From CBDCTM01 sp965222005 (GTDB lineage Bacteria > Bacteroidota > Bacteroidia > Chitinophagales > Saprospiraceae), in the NCBI GenBank assembly GCA_965222005.1, contig OZ244935.1, positions 2,790,001 to 2,854,000 on the forward strand: 64,000 nt of DNA, given 5' to 3'. Every line of letters starts with the position of its first letter. Within the stretch, counting starts at the first letter, position 1. A model generated the notes under the pieces. The model was not told the origin of the DNA and did not search any database. It saw nothing but the letters and a program-made list of their open reading frames with translations. Positions 1 through 8,293 of the stretch are shown here, piece by piece. Both the position numbers and the translations under genes were made by a program.

Positions 1-378
1 AGAGGAAGAATTGCCAATACCATAAAATTCGTAGGAATATTTGTACCACCCCAATTCTCCATAAATAAAATGTCTTTCATTGCCGAGGTAGAGCTGATAG
101 GGCAAATAGGCCAAAAACTGCTTGTTGAGTGTATAAGCAAAGCCGAGCTGCATCTGGGATGGACGGGAATCGGGTAGCTGACCGGCGAATCGAAAGGCCA
201 GTATGCCTGCAGCACCAAAGCCCCAATTCGTTTCGGGTGTATAAAAGGCCAGCGGCAACGCAAAAATGGAAGGTGCAGGCCGCAGGCTATCTTGTGCCGA
301 GGGCTGGCTACGCCCTGTTTGAGCCGTGGTCAAGGTCAAAAAAATAGTTGAAAGCAAAAAAAATCGGCGGATAGCCAT
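1..378 (-). CDS. Outer-membrane beta-barrel protein, Omp85/surface-antigen-like (N-terminal part only)
   Basis: Read on the minus strand from an ATG at 378 and running off the left edge, so only the first 126 residues are visible. They show a signal peptide (basic AIRR start, hydrophobic FFLLSTIFLTL stretch) and then the segment FYTPETNWGFGAAG near residue 46. That segment is typical of the first strands of Bacteroidota BamA/TamA-type C-terminal barrels without POTRA repeats. The alternating aromatic residues that follow (YTLNKQFLAYLPYQLYLG) also fit transmembrane beta strands. Probable location is the outer membrane; substrate or role is unknown. The rest of the gene is outside the window. 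Confidence 0.6.
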   Translation of the reverse strand, partial: MAIRRFFLLSTIFLTLTTAQTGRSQPSAQDSLRPAPSIFALPLAFYTPETNWGFGAAGILAFRFAGQLPDSRPSQMQLGFAYTLNKQFLAYLPYQLYLGNERHFIYGELGWYKYSYEFYGIGNSSS

Positions 379-828
379 AGTATAGAGTAGAATTATTTTG
401 GAATTATACCGCGCGTTGAAATCTCAGGCTGCAAACGCCAGATTTCTGGCAGTATAGTCGCCTGACCTCAGTGTAAAGGAAGGGCAAATTGGAGAGAACG
501 AATGTAGTAAAGCTACCAAAACAGGCTGAATTTGAGGGTAAATGGGCGATTTTATGGCCCCAATGCCTGCCTCCTCCTCAAAAATCAACTTTTTTTCCCT
601 TGTAGCTGTATCTTTTTGTGTTTCCTGCATTATGGTATTGAAACGGTCTTTATGGCGATTAGCTGATAGCCTATAAATCCACAGCCGGGCATTTTGCTTT
701 TGGCTGTGGATGGTAGGCTTCTTTTTTATAAGAAATACGATAATTTTGGCTATGCGCCCGCTTATCAGGCATTTAAATCTATTGACGGATTGCAAATTAG
801 TCGTACTCTTGTAAAAATTCCGCTCCAA
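379..828. other. Intergenic region between divergent genes
   Basis: No convincing gene. A minus-strand reading frame of 68 residues (ATG at 630, ending near 424) is open but has no recognisable family or signal. An octamer taattttg at 741-748 matches the Bacteroidota -7 element TAnnTTTG and would place a transcript start about 75 bases before the sigma factor start, but no good -33 element sits at the right distance. Confidence 0.4.
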
Positions 829-1404
829 ATGGATTCTCCGAAAAAGACTGTTTCTATTGAAGCCATGCAGGAGGAATGGAGCCTCATACAGAAAGCTCAA
901 AAAAATCCCGCCCGCTTCCAACCACTATACGAGCATTACTACGAAGCCATTTTCCGTTTCATTTTTCGCCGTACCGCCAACGAGAACCTCACTGCCGATT
1001 TGTGTTCCCGGGTTTTTTTAAAAGCCCTTCAGCGGCTGGGAAGTTATCAATACAAAGGGGTTCCCTTTTCTGCCTGGCTGTACAGGATTGCCAGCAATGA
1101 GGTGTCGCAGTATTTTAGAGACTTGCAGAAAGACCGCCTCATTAGCATCGACGAAAGCAATTTCTCAGAGCTGGCAGAAGAAATTGAAGAAGACCGGCAG
1201 CATCAGTTCAGAAGTGCGCTGATCAATGCCTTGGATGACTTGAAAGAATCAGAAGTGACGATCATCGAAATGCGTTTTTTCGAGCAACGCCCTTTCAAGG
1301 AAATTGCCGACATACTGGGCATCACAGAAAGCAATGCAAAGGTAAAGACCTACCGCATTCTGAAGAAATTGAAAAAAATGATTATTAAGGAACACCCAGA
1401 CTGA
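829..1404 (+). CDS. ECF-type RNA polymerase sigma factor
   Basis: A 191-residue sigma-70 family protein. Region 2 is visible around residues 30-95 (FRFIFRRTANENLTADLCSR followed by AWLYRIASNEV). Region 4 lies at the C-terminus, where a helix-turn-helix reads FKEIADILGITESNAKVK. It would direct core RNA polymerase to a small regulon. The frame is open to an upstream ATG at 694, but that N-terminus has no family resemblance and overlaps a possible -7 element at 741-748, so the ATG at 829 was preferred; 865 is a further option. The next gene starts 75 bases downstream on the same strand and encodes a single-pass membrane protein with anti-sigma-like topology, so the two probably form a signalling pair. 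A terminator follows that second gene. Confidence 0.85.
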   Translation: MDSPKKTVSIEAMQEEWSLIQKAQKNPARFQPLYEHYYEAIFRFIFRRTANENLTADLCSRVFLKALQRLGSYQYKGVPFSAWLYRIASNEVSQYFRDLQKDRLISIDESNFSELAEEIEEDRQHQFRSALINALDDLKESEVTIIEMRFFEQRPFKEIADILGITESNAKVKTYRILKKLKKMIIKEHPD

Positions 1405-1479
1405 TCCGGAAGTGGGTCAGCTCTCTATATTTTTCGGGCAATGAACTATCGTTTTTGCCTAACTCTCAATCAAAGAAAT

Positions 1480-3249
1480 ATGAAATCAAAGCGTTACACT
1501 TTTCATCAAAATCTGAAAGAGCTTTCCAGCGATGATATTGCCCAATATCGCGATTTTGATACGCTTTTGGAGCAATATCAGCAGTCTGGCGCGCCTCGTC
1601 CAGTCGGCCGCTCAAGAATGCTGTACTATATCAGTGGCGCCATTGCTGCAGCGATTGCTCTGTTCCTGATTTACAACAACCTCTTTCAAAAGGATACAAG
1701 CCAGCAACTGGCCGAAGCTTATTTTGAGCAAATGGACTTTATCAGTCCGCCCCTTCAAAATATCAAGCCTTCCTTTGCCAACAACCGTATTGATGCTTCC
1801 AAAGGAGGCGTCTATACCCACGCCAACGGCTCCCGTATCAGCGTACCAGCCGAAGCATTTGTCGATCAGCATGGCCAGCCCCTGAGCGGCGAAGTGGATA
1901 TTAAGTACCGGGAAATGCACGACTTTGTTGACTTTTTCCTTTCCGGAATACCTATGGATTATGACTCTGCCGGTGTAAAATATCAATTGGAATCGGCTGG
2001 CATGGTCGAAATCTATGCCGAGCAAAACGGCGAAAGAGTCCAGATAGCTCCCGGTAAAGCGTTTGATGTTGAGCTGGTTTCAGAGATCAAAGTACCCGCC
2101 AGCCATTATGGCTCCGTACCCAAGTTCAACATCTATCGCCTCAATACTTCTTCCCGCAATTGGGAATATAAAGGGCAGGATAATATCAAAGTGCTTCAGG
2201 TGAATCAGGAAGGTACCGACGAACCGCATCCTGCAGCGCGAGAGCGAATGGAGGCTTTGCAAAAAATTGATCGGGCTGCTCAAGCGCAGCTCGCTGCCAT
2301 TGAAGCCAGCCTGCCCAAACCCACAGCTCCCCTGAAGCCTGAAAAGGCCAATCCCGATGCTCAGGTATTTGACTTCAATTTTAAAGACAGCGAGATCATC
2401 GGCAATTACGACCCGGGGAATGCAGCCCGTGAGTTGGAGCAAACGCAAGATCAAATATATCAGCTGCGCAAACAGTATGAAAATACCTTGTGGCAGGTAG
2501 CTTCCAATAATCCTGCTTTCGACCGGCAGGCAGCTGCCAATATCAACTGGGAAGACATGCAGCTGCGCCGCCTCAATGAAAGAGATTACGAACTGACTTT
2601 GATAGCCGGCGATCGGCGAATGACGATTTTCGTAAAGCCCGTTTTGGCTGGCAAGGATTATGAAAAAGCCATGAATGAGTTCAACGCCGCTTTTGAAGCC
2701 TATGAAGTTGAGCTGGCCGAACAGCAGACACAGCTTGCATCGCAAAAGGAAGCTCTGGCAGCTCAGATCGAGCAAGAAAAGCGGATGGCCAATTTGCGCT
2801 ACGAGGAGCAAATGGACAGGCTTCGGCAGATGGGCCGCGACGATGAGGCTACTGATCTGATGATCAAGCACAAAATCCTCAATAAATTCTCCGCCAGCAG
2901 CTTTGGTATCTGGAATTGCGACCGCCCGCTACCGCCATTCGTGGTGAGTGTAAAGGGACAATTTGTTGATAAAAAAGAAAAGCAATACAACCACCATACG
3001 GCCTTTTTGGTGGACAAAGGTAAAAATACGGTATTCCGCTTTTATACCGGCAAAGGGTCTAAAATAGCTTACGACAGCTCCTCTGAAAACCTGCTGTGGC
3101 TGGTTACTTCAGACAACAAACTTGCCGTGTTCCGCCCTGAAGAGTTTAAGAGGATTAATGAAGACAAAGATGATTTCACTTTTGTGATGGATCTGGTGGA
3201 CAAGCATATTCAAACGGAGCAAGATGTAAGGCAAGTGCTGGAATTTTAA
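1480..3249 (+). CDS. Large single-pass membrane protein, candidate partner of the upstream ECF sigma factor
   Basis: 589 residues from the ATG at 1480; an in-frame ATG at 1441 would add 13 residues. About 45 cytoplasmic residues precede one membrane segment (ISGAIAAAIALFLIYNNLF). The remainder is predicted periplasmic. The segment GGVYTHANGSRISVPAEAF after the membrane helix resembles the ZU5-like motif seen in Bacteroidota surface proteins (gly-rich turn, 'hanGSrIsVPaeAF'). A long Glu/Gln/Arg-rich stretch around residues 400-470 should form coiled coil (EQTQLASQKEALAAQIEQEK). Short cytosolic N-terminus, one helix and direct linkage to a sigma gene match anti-sigma factors, but no zinc-binding anti-sigma motif is visible and the protein is much larger than usual. 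The function is inferred from context only. Confidence 0.6.
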   Translation: MKSKRYTFHQNLKELSSDDIAQYRDFDTLLEQYQQSGAPRPVGRSRMLYYISGAIAAAIALFLIYNNLFQKDTSQQLAEAYFEQMDFISPPLQNIKPSFANNRIDASKGGVYTHANGSRISVPAEAFVDQHGQPLSGEVDIKYREMHDFVDFFLSGIPMDYDSAGVKYQLESAGMVEIYAEQNGERVQIAPGKAFDVELVSEIKVPASHYGSVPKFNIYRLNTSSRNWEYKGQDNIKVLQVNQEGTDEPHPAARERMEALQKIDRAAQAQLAAIEASLPKPTAPLKPEKANPDAQVFDFNFKDSEIIGNYDPGNAARELEQTQDQIYQLRKQYENTLWQVASNNPAFDRQAAANINWEDMQLRRLNERDYELTLIAGDRRMTIFVKPVLAGKDYEKAMNEFNAAFEAYEVELAEQQTQLASQKEALAAQIEQEKRMANLRYEEQMDRLRQMGRDDEATDLMIKHKILNKFSASSFGIWNCDRPLPPFVVSVKGQFVDKKEKQYNHHTAFLVDKGKNTVFRFYTGKGSKIAYDSSSENLLWLVTSDNKLAVFRPEEFKRINEDKDDFTFVMDLVDKHIQTEQDVRQVLEF

Positions 3250-3308
3250 CCGGGCCATACCCTTTAGCAACTAACTCTGAATATATAGTAAGTTTCCTTT
3301 CTCTCATC

Positions 3309-3343
3309 GTTCCTATGTGACATGTCGCGTAGGAACTTTTTTT
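3309..3343 (+). terminator. Intrinsic terminator after the sigma/membrane protein operon
   Basis: A nearly perfect 28-base palindrome (gttcctatgtgac... tcgcgtaggaac, with G-T pairs) at 3309-3336 is followed directly by seven T residues. It lies 60 bases after the stop of the large membrane protein and before the next gene, in the orientation expected for a plus-strand terminator. Confidence 0.85.
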
Positions 3344-3402
3344 GTTGTAACTTGTACACAAGATTTAAAGGTCATACCTTTTGCCACGCTACTGATTTGC
3401 CA

Positions 3403-3984
3403 ATGAACACATCGCTGCCAAAATACAACGATCTCATCCCCTCCGGCATGGACTATGAATATGCCTTTCACTTTCGGGCAGGCAAGGTGTATCGCAAAGG
3501 CCAAAAGCTCTACAATCACTTTCCGGTTCAGGTGCTTCCTCAGCACCACCGGCTCTTCGACGCCAAGTATATCTACCATCAAGCCGCCAAAGAAGATGCC
3601 TGGAAGTGGATGCTCGAAAACCGGCAGCTGGTTCATATCTACTGGTGGGGCCCGGATGATGATGATCCCGAAATGGTGGAAAACATCATCGTTCGTTTTC
3701 GAGAGTATGAATTGGTACGTTGGGATGAGTTGCTCGATCAGCTGGCTCATTTTTCCAAGCCGCATCAACTAGCCCGCGTCCGGTCATTTGCTGCCCGCAA
3801 AAGAGCTGAAATTGCACGGCTTCATGGCTATCGTTCTTTTTGGGAATCGCTGGCGATTGCTTACAATGAATGGAAAGAAAGGGTGCTTGCAGTAGATCAA
3901 CCTCCCAGGCCGGCCGGCCTGTCAGCTGCTCTTCAAAAGGTGAATGCCATCCTCCCCGATACGGATCAAGCGCTGCTTGAATAA
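3403..3984 (+). CDS. Hypothetical cytosolic protein
   Basis: 193 residues from the ATG at 3403. The open frame extends upstream to 3322, but that would begin inside the preceding terminator. No signal peptide or membrane segment. Rich in aromatic residues and acidic clusters (IYWWGPDDDDPEMVENI near residue 80), with a basic, helix-prone C-terminal half (RVRSFAARKRAEIARLHGYR). No family was recognised. The last 63 bases overlap, on the opposite strand, the 3' end of the S1-domain gene. This convergent overlap is genuine, since both frames look coding. Confidence 0.6.
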   Translation: MNTSLPKYNDLIPSGMDYEYAFHFRAGKVYRKGQKLYNHFPVQVLPQHHRLFDAKYIYHQAAKEDAWKWMLENRQLVHIYWWGPDDDDPEMVENIIVRFREYELVRWDELLDQLAHFSKPHQLARVRSFAARKRAEIARLHGYRSFWESLAIAYNEWKERVLAVDQPPRPAGLSAALQKVNAILPDTDQALLE

Positions 3985-4764
3985 TCCTCCGATGGCTTTT
4001 TTAAAAGATTTCTTGCTCATCTGAAGCTGTGTATAAATTAGCTCTGGCGGACTCTTGTCGGTCAGCGGAAGGAAACCCTGCTGCTGCTGAAGCATTTCCA
4101 AAATTTGCTTGCCTGCCTTCGGTATCTGAGCGCGATAGCCTTGCTCCTGGAGGCTGATGTCCAGCTTTTTATCCGGCCTCAGCTGTTTGACATAGGCAGG
4201 AATTCGGTCGCCGATGTGCAGCTTTTGAAAAACCTCGTTGCTGTACAATATGCCCCAAAAGCGGCTATTGACAATCACTTTGTAGCCGAGATCGGTAGGC
4301 TGGGCGATGATTATTTCCACAGAGTTCCCCGTTTCCAAACCCTCGGCTTGTGCAGCCAAAAAGCGATTGAGCCGCGAAGAGGCTACTATCCGCTCCGTCG
4401 ATTCATCGAGGTAGGCGCGCACCAAATGATGCTCCCCTTTCTTCATGCGGCTGGCCTGCTCGCGGAAGGGAACGAATAAATCTTTGGGCAGACCCCAATC
4501 CAAAAAAGCACCATATTCATTGGTGTCAACCACTTTGAGGAAGGCAAATTGGCCAACCTGCACCTTCGGCTCCTTCAGGGTAGCAATGAGGCGGTCTTCC
4601 GAATCGCAATAAAGAAAGATGTTCAGCTCCTGGCCCACTTCCAGCTCGTCGGTTCCTTCATTGAGGGGCAGCAGAATTTCTCCAAAGGGGCCACCGTCGA
4701 GGTACAGCCCAAAATCTACTTTTTTGGCTACTTCCAGCAAATTGTACTGCCCGATCTGAATCAT
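3922..4764 (-). CDS. cvfB: CvfB/YitL-type S1 RNA-binding protein
   Basis: 280 residues. The N-terminus IQIGQYNLLEVAKKVDFGLYL followed by 'GEILLPLNE' is the typical first S1 domain of the CvfB family. A second S1 domain follows around residues 70-140 (FLKVVDTNEYGAFLDWGLPKDLFVP). A winged-helix-like C-terminus ends the protein (LTDKSPPELIYTQLQMSKKSFKKA...GLFKQRLI), where the family binds RNA. CvfB influences virulence gene expression and translation in Firmicutes, but its role in Bacteroidota is less clear. The start codon overlaps the stop codon of the small membrane protein upstream (ATGA), implying translational coupling. The 3' end overlaps a convergent gene. Confidence 0.88.
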   Translation of the reverse strand: MIQIGQYNLLEVAKKVDFGLYLDGGPFGEILLPLNEGTDELEVGQELNIFLYCDSEDRLIATLKEPKVQVGQFAFLKVVDTNEYGAFLDWGLPKDLFVPFREQASRMKKGEHHLVRAYLDESTERIVASSRLNRFLAAQAEGLETGNSVEIIIAQPTDLGYKVIVNSRFWGILYSNEVFQKLHIGDRIPAYVKQLRPDKKLDISLQEQGYRAQIPKAGKQILEMLQQQQGFLPLTDKSPPELIYTQLQMSKKSFKKAIGGLFKQRLIRIGEDGIHLLKSS

Positions 4765-4919
4765 ATGACTCCCAGGGCCAGCACCAGATAGGTAAAGACA
4801 AAAGGCAGGCAAACCCAAAACCACTCCGGCTTAAACAGCAGAAAGGCAATAAGGGCAATGAGAGAGAGTAAAAAAAACATCCAGTATTTTCCTCTGGAAT
4901 CATTATTAGTGGTTTCCAT
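4761..4919 (-). CDS. Small membrane protein (52 residues) coupled to cvfB
   Basis: Reads METTNNDSRGKYWMFFLLSL, then two hydrophobic helices separated by a KPEWFWVC turn, and ends in VLALGVI. The stop codon TGA at 4763-4761 shares bases with the cvfB start codon at 4764-4762. The coding character comes from this tight coupling and the clean two-helix hairpin; no family was recognised. A polytopic micro-protein in the inner membrane is the most likely product. Confidence 0.6.
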   Translation of the reverse strand: METTNNDSRGKYWMFFLLSLIALIAFLLFKPEWFWVCLPFVFTYLVLALGVI

Positions 4920-5263
4920 ATGAGATTTGTTTTGCCGCAAAGCTAATGCAATGCGTCAAGGATTGCAAAACTATCTGCTTTTTTTGTTGGCCGTTTTAAA
5001 CCCTGACTGCCAGCTGCAGTCCAATAGAAAAATAGCTTCCAATAAAATCAGAAATGGATCGTTATACAACCAATCCATTTCTTTTTCGCAAATCTCATCG
5101 CTGTTTTTAAACCGACCTCGACAAGTCTGCCGATTTTTCGCATTATTGTTTAAAACTTAGCCGTATGAAAACGCATGCAATTGTCGATTTGGAAACCGCA
5201 CTCTTTCTTCTACTGATCTTTTTGATGAGCACATTGCTTTAATTAGCCTAGCAGGCCTTCCCC
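4920..5263. other. Gap between cvfB operon and GH9 gene, with a possible 25-residue peptide
   Basis: Mostly no recognisable content. A plus-strand ORF at 5165-5242 encodes a 25-residue peptide with a hydrophobic core (ETALFLLLIFLMSTLL). It could be a membrane micropeptide, but nothing besides composition supports it. The plus-strand frame at 4927-5160 is open for 77 codons without family resemblance. Confidence 0.25.
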
Positions 5264-7672
5264 TCAATGCACCAAAAAGCGCCGTTTCAGACACTGCCCG
5301 TCCACCAGCACCTCTGCCAAATACAAGCTCGGCGGCCAGGATGATACCTCGATGCTGGTCGGCTGTTGGCTGCCAAAGGCTTGCCAGGCCTGCTGATACA
5401 CCAACTTGCCCTGCAAATTCCAAACCCGCACATCCACAGTGCTGCTATTCTTTTGGCCTTCTACATGGAGCTTCAACGCTCCGCTCACAGGATTGGGAAA
5501 GAGGCTTACAGTGAGTGTCCCCGGCACCTCAACCGCCACTACTTTTGAATACGACTTGCTACCATCCAACTGATGCATTTGCAAGCGGTAATAGTTGATG
5601 CCGTAAGTTGGGCTGTGATCCGTAAAGGTATAATGTTGGCTCTCCTGACCCCGTTTCCCCTGCTGCCATCCTATCCCTGTAAAAGCAGTGACATACCGGC
5701 GCCGCTCAACCCGATAGCCGGAAATCTGCTCGCCGGATGCTGTCCAGCGAAGCCTTACATCCCCCTCCTCTGTCAGCACTGCTTCAAATTGCTCCAGCGA
5801 AACCGGTAGCGGAGCATTGGCATCAAGAAACTTTGACAATAATTTGAGATAGGCCGACTGATAGTAAATAGCCGGTTCTGTTACCTCCCAGGAGTTTTGG
5901 GGGTAGCTGACATTCCAGTCTTTGTACGACTTTTGCACCGGCTGATTTTGAGGAGGCGATATAATACAGCAATAGCTGGGATCGGGCGCATAGTTTGGAT
6001 TGCAACCCCCCGTCACATAGCCCGGTGCCGGGCCGATCAATGAAGAGTCGGCATGGCTATAGGGCGTACCAAAGCCAAACCAACTGTGGTACATTTGCCG
6101 CGCTGATTTTTCAGCCCCTGCATCATCCATATGTGTGAGCATCACAAAGTTGAGCGGATTAACGCCGTGCATAGCATGGATGTAGGATTCGGAGGCTGCC
6201 AAATATTGGGCGGAGTTGGTGGGATCGAGCTGGTAGTAATACATATTGTGCAGGATATTCCCCATATTGGTACGCCACTGATTGCTGCCCCACACATAGT
6301 CGTTGGTACCCAGATGGGCCCTGTAAGCATCGGTATTATTGACCCAGGCAGGCAAAAGATCGGGATTGTTGGAAGTAACCGCCGCAATGCAATTGCTTTC
6401 GATGTTGCCGGCCACTGCTGCCGTGGCATTGGGCAAGTTGCGGTAGAAAAGCATAATATCCTCAATGGTAGTTTGGAAGGGATACCAATAGGTCCACTGG
6501 TAAGGGCGGATCGTTGTATAATAAGCATCGAAGGTATCCCGATAGCTGGTATTCCCCGTCAGGGCAAACAGCATAGCTGCCGCGCCGATGCGCACTTCTT
6601 CCTGCTCCTCGTGGCTCATCTCCGGATTGGCACTGGCAAAGCCGGTATTGGAGTAGCTGGAAGGGGCCGGATGGAGGCTGGTCCAATGCCAGGCGCTCAG
6701 CGCCCGGGCTTCCAGCGTATCGGCATATACATCCATTGCCGGATCACCCAAGCTGCCATACACTAAGGCCGCATGGGCAAAGATGCTGGCAATCACGCGC
6801 GTGGCGGAGGCCTGTGCTTCGCCATAAAAGCGAGGCGCCAGATCAGCGCTGGGCGGGCTTTCGGCTTCAAAATTCAGCACCGACACCTTCATCAAACATG
6901 AGCCGTCATTCAGCTGCATTTTGAGGAGCCAGTCCAATTCTACCTTCACCTCGTCCAGCAAATCGGGGATGCCATTGTAGGATTCAGGGATACCTATATT
7001 GTCACTCCAGATTGCGCTGTGCTGCTGGTAAGCAAAGAGCAGATCATGCAGCACGGGATAGGTGAAATTGACGTATTTGTTGTAATCCCCTGCATCATGC
7101 CAGCCGCCGCTCAGATCGCGCGAGGTGGCCGCGGTGGGATTGGTGACCAGGCGGCAATCCAAATCCTGCGGGCTGACGTGGCAGGCGGTGGCATCGTGCC
7201 AATCAAGAGCAAAGGGACTATTTTTTGGCAGCCCGCATCTTTGAAAATAAAACATTTTGCTTACTGCCCGCAGCACTTCATTATATACATTGTCGGCAAT
7301 TTCAAAACGCCCTGATCCCACTTGCCTGGCCGGATCATACACATAATAAGAGCCCGGAGTAGTGAAACTCGTAAAATCGAACCACCAGGCCTTGTCACCC
7401 GACTGATCGTGGGTAGCGCCATTATTCCAGGCCGTGATCTGGTCGCTAAATACCACCATATCGGTAGCCCACTCGCGAAGCTGATAGACGTTGCCGGGAT
7501 TAAAACTTTCAGCCGCATTGAAGCCCACTTGCGGATCACTGATCACCGCCACTTTGACGGCATCGGGCCGATAGCCAAACTGATCGACTTTTATAAAGTC
7601 CGAAATTTGAGGAGGCAAGGCAAGCACGGTGAATGTCATGGAAAGCAGGAAAGGAAGCAGGAAGTATTTCAT
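5264..7672 (-). CDS. Secreted glycoside hydrolase family 9 (endoglucanase-type) with T9SS sorting domain
   Basis: 802 residues. A signal peptide (MKYFLLPFLLSMTFTVLALP) leads into an N-terminal Ig-like CelD_N module (IKVDQFGYRPDAVKVAVIS), which is the usual partner of GH9 domains. The catalytic (alpha/alpha)6 barrel spans roughly residues 130-610. It contains the signature GGWHDAGDYNKYVNFT near residue 190, whose aspartates activate the water, plus the HAMHGVNPLNFVMLT region and a C-terminal VTEPAIYYQSAYLKLL that carries the catalytic glutamate. The last 80 residues form a T9SS type A sorting domain (VSLFPNPVSGALKLHV... ending KRRFLVH), so the enzyme is probably exported and attached to the cell surface. 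Inverting GH9 enzymes cleave beta-1,4-glucan; the exact substrate cannot be read. No SusC/SusD pair is adjacent. Confidence 0.93.
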   Translation of the reverse strand: MKYFLLPFLLSMTFTVLALPPQISDFIKVDQFGYRPDAVKVAVISDPQVGFNAAESFNPGNVYQLREWATDMVVFSDQITAWNNGATHDQSGDKAWWFDFTSFTTPGSYYVYDPARQVGSGRFEIADNVYNEVLRAVSKMFYFQRCGLPKNSPFALDWHDATACHVSPQDLDCRLVTNPTAATSRDLSGGWHDAGDYNKYVNFTYPVLHDLLFAYQQHSAIWSDNIGIPESYNGIPDLLDEVKVELDWLLKMQLNDGSCLMKVSVLNFEAESPPSADLAPRFYGEAQASATRVIASIFAHAALVYGSLGDPAMDVYADTLEARALSAWHWTSLHPAPSSYSNTGFASANPEMSHEEQEEVRIGAAAMLFALTGNTSYRDTFDAYYTTIRPYQWTYWYPFQTTIEDIMLFYRNLPNATAAVAGNIESNCIAAVTSNNPDLLPAWVNNTDAYRAHLGTNDYVWGSNQWRTNMGNILHNMYYYQLDPTNSAQYLAASESYIHAMHGVNPLNFVMLTHMDDAGAEKSARQMYHSWFGFGTPYSHADSSLIGPAPGYVTGGCNPNYAPDPSYCCIISPPQNQPVQKSYKDWNVSYPQNSWEVTEPAIYYQSAYLKLLSKFLDANAPLPVSLEQFEAVLTEEGDVRLRWTASGEQISGYRVERRRYVTAFTGIGWQQGKRGQESQHYTFTDHSPTYGINYYRLQMHQLDGSKSYSKVVAVEVPGTLTVSLFPNPVSGALKLHVEGQKNSSTVDVRVWNLQGKLVYQQAWQAFGSQQPTSIEVSSWPPSLYLAEVLVDGQCLKRRFLVH

Positions 7673-8239
7673 ATGTACATAATTTTAATAAAGTACTGAT
7701 TCTGGTTTTTGTTTTCGCTTCAAGCCAGCGGGGCTCTTCATTTTTTCTTGATAAAAAACGAAGCAAAAAATCAAGACAAAATGAACTCCTCCGTCAGACA
7801 GTATTTTGTCGGGCTGGCCCGCCCCTATACCGCAGAGACTTTATGTTCATTCGCGATTGGTGTACTGGTAACTCATGCTCGTTTCATGGTACAGAAGAAT
7901 TGATCTGTACTAATTTACACATTTTTTAAAAAAATATACAAATAAATGTTGATTATTATAGAGAGGGCGGGATTTATTATAGAACTGATTTAAACTATTG
8001 TATTGTTGTTGAGGCTTGGCCATTGTAGGTTCTGGCGATTTCTCTTTTTGAGTGCGTACCTGTATGGTACGGACGATAAAAGGAAAGAAGTCAGGTTCTA
8101 TAAGGGCTGGAGCTGCAAACCATTAGAAAAGTTTAAATCAGTTCATAGATTTAGAAATAACAAAAGCTGGAAGCGAGTCACTTCCAGCCATTGATTATGG
8201 TTTTGGGGAAAATCAGAGAAGTGTGATATACCGCGCTTT
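7673..8239. other. Non-coding region with inverted repeats
   Basis: No gene is supported. Two small structures are visible: an inverted repeat tcttgat...atcaaga at 7746-7776 enclosing an A-rich loop, and the palindrome cgggctggcccg at 7810-7821. Open frames at 7633-7929 and 8003-8194 have no family resemblance. The remaining sequence is AT-rich and unremarkable. Confidence 0.4.
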
Positions 8240-8285
8240 GCCAAGTCTTGTGCATACACACAAAACTTGGCGGCTTGAAGTATAG
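8228..8285. repeat. Dispersed palindromic repeat, copy 1
   Basis: The core 8240-8271 folds as a hairpin: gccaagtcttgtg pairs with cacaaaacttggc around a 6-base loop. Outer flanks accgcgctttg and ggcttgaagtatag extend the symmetry weakly. The same core and both flanks recur in inverse orientation at 23740-23895, so this is a repeated REP-like element. It lies just downstream of the beta-helix lipoprotein gene, where it could act as a transcript end. Confidence 0.7.
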
Positions 8286-8293
8286 AAAGTTTC

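Noticed and set aside
424..921. 165-codon minus-strand frame before the sigma gene
   Set aside because: Its larger part runs antisense to the sigma factor and its upstream region, with no family resemblance; only a short ORF at 424-630 remains conceivable.
6131..6766. 211-codon frame on the plus strand within the GH9 gene
   Set aside because: Antisense shadow of a well-supported coding sequence; repetitive Gly/Ile composition reflects the complement of the GH9 frame.
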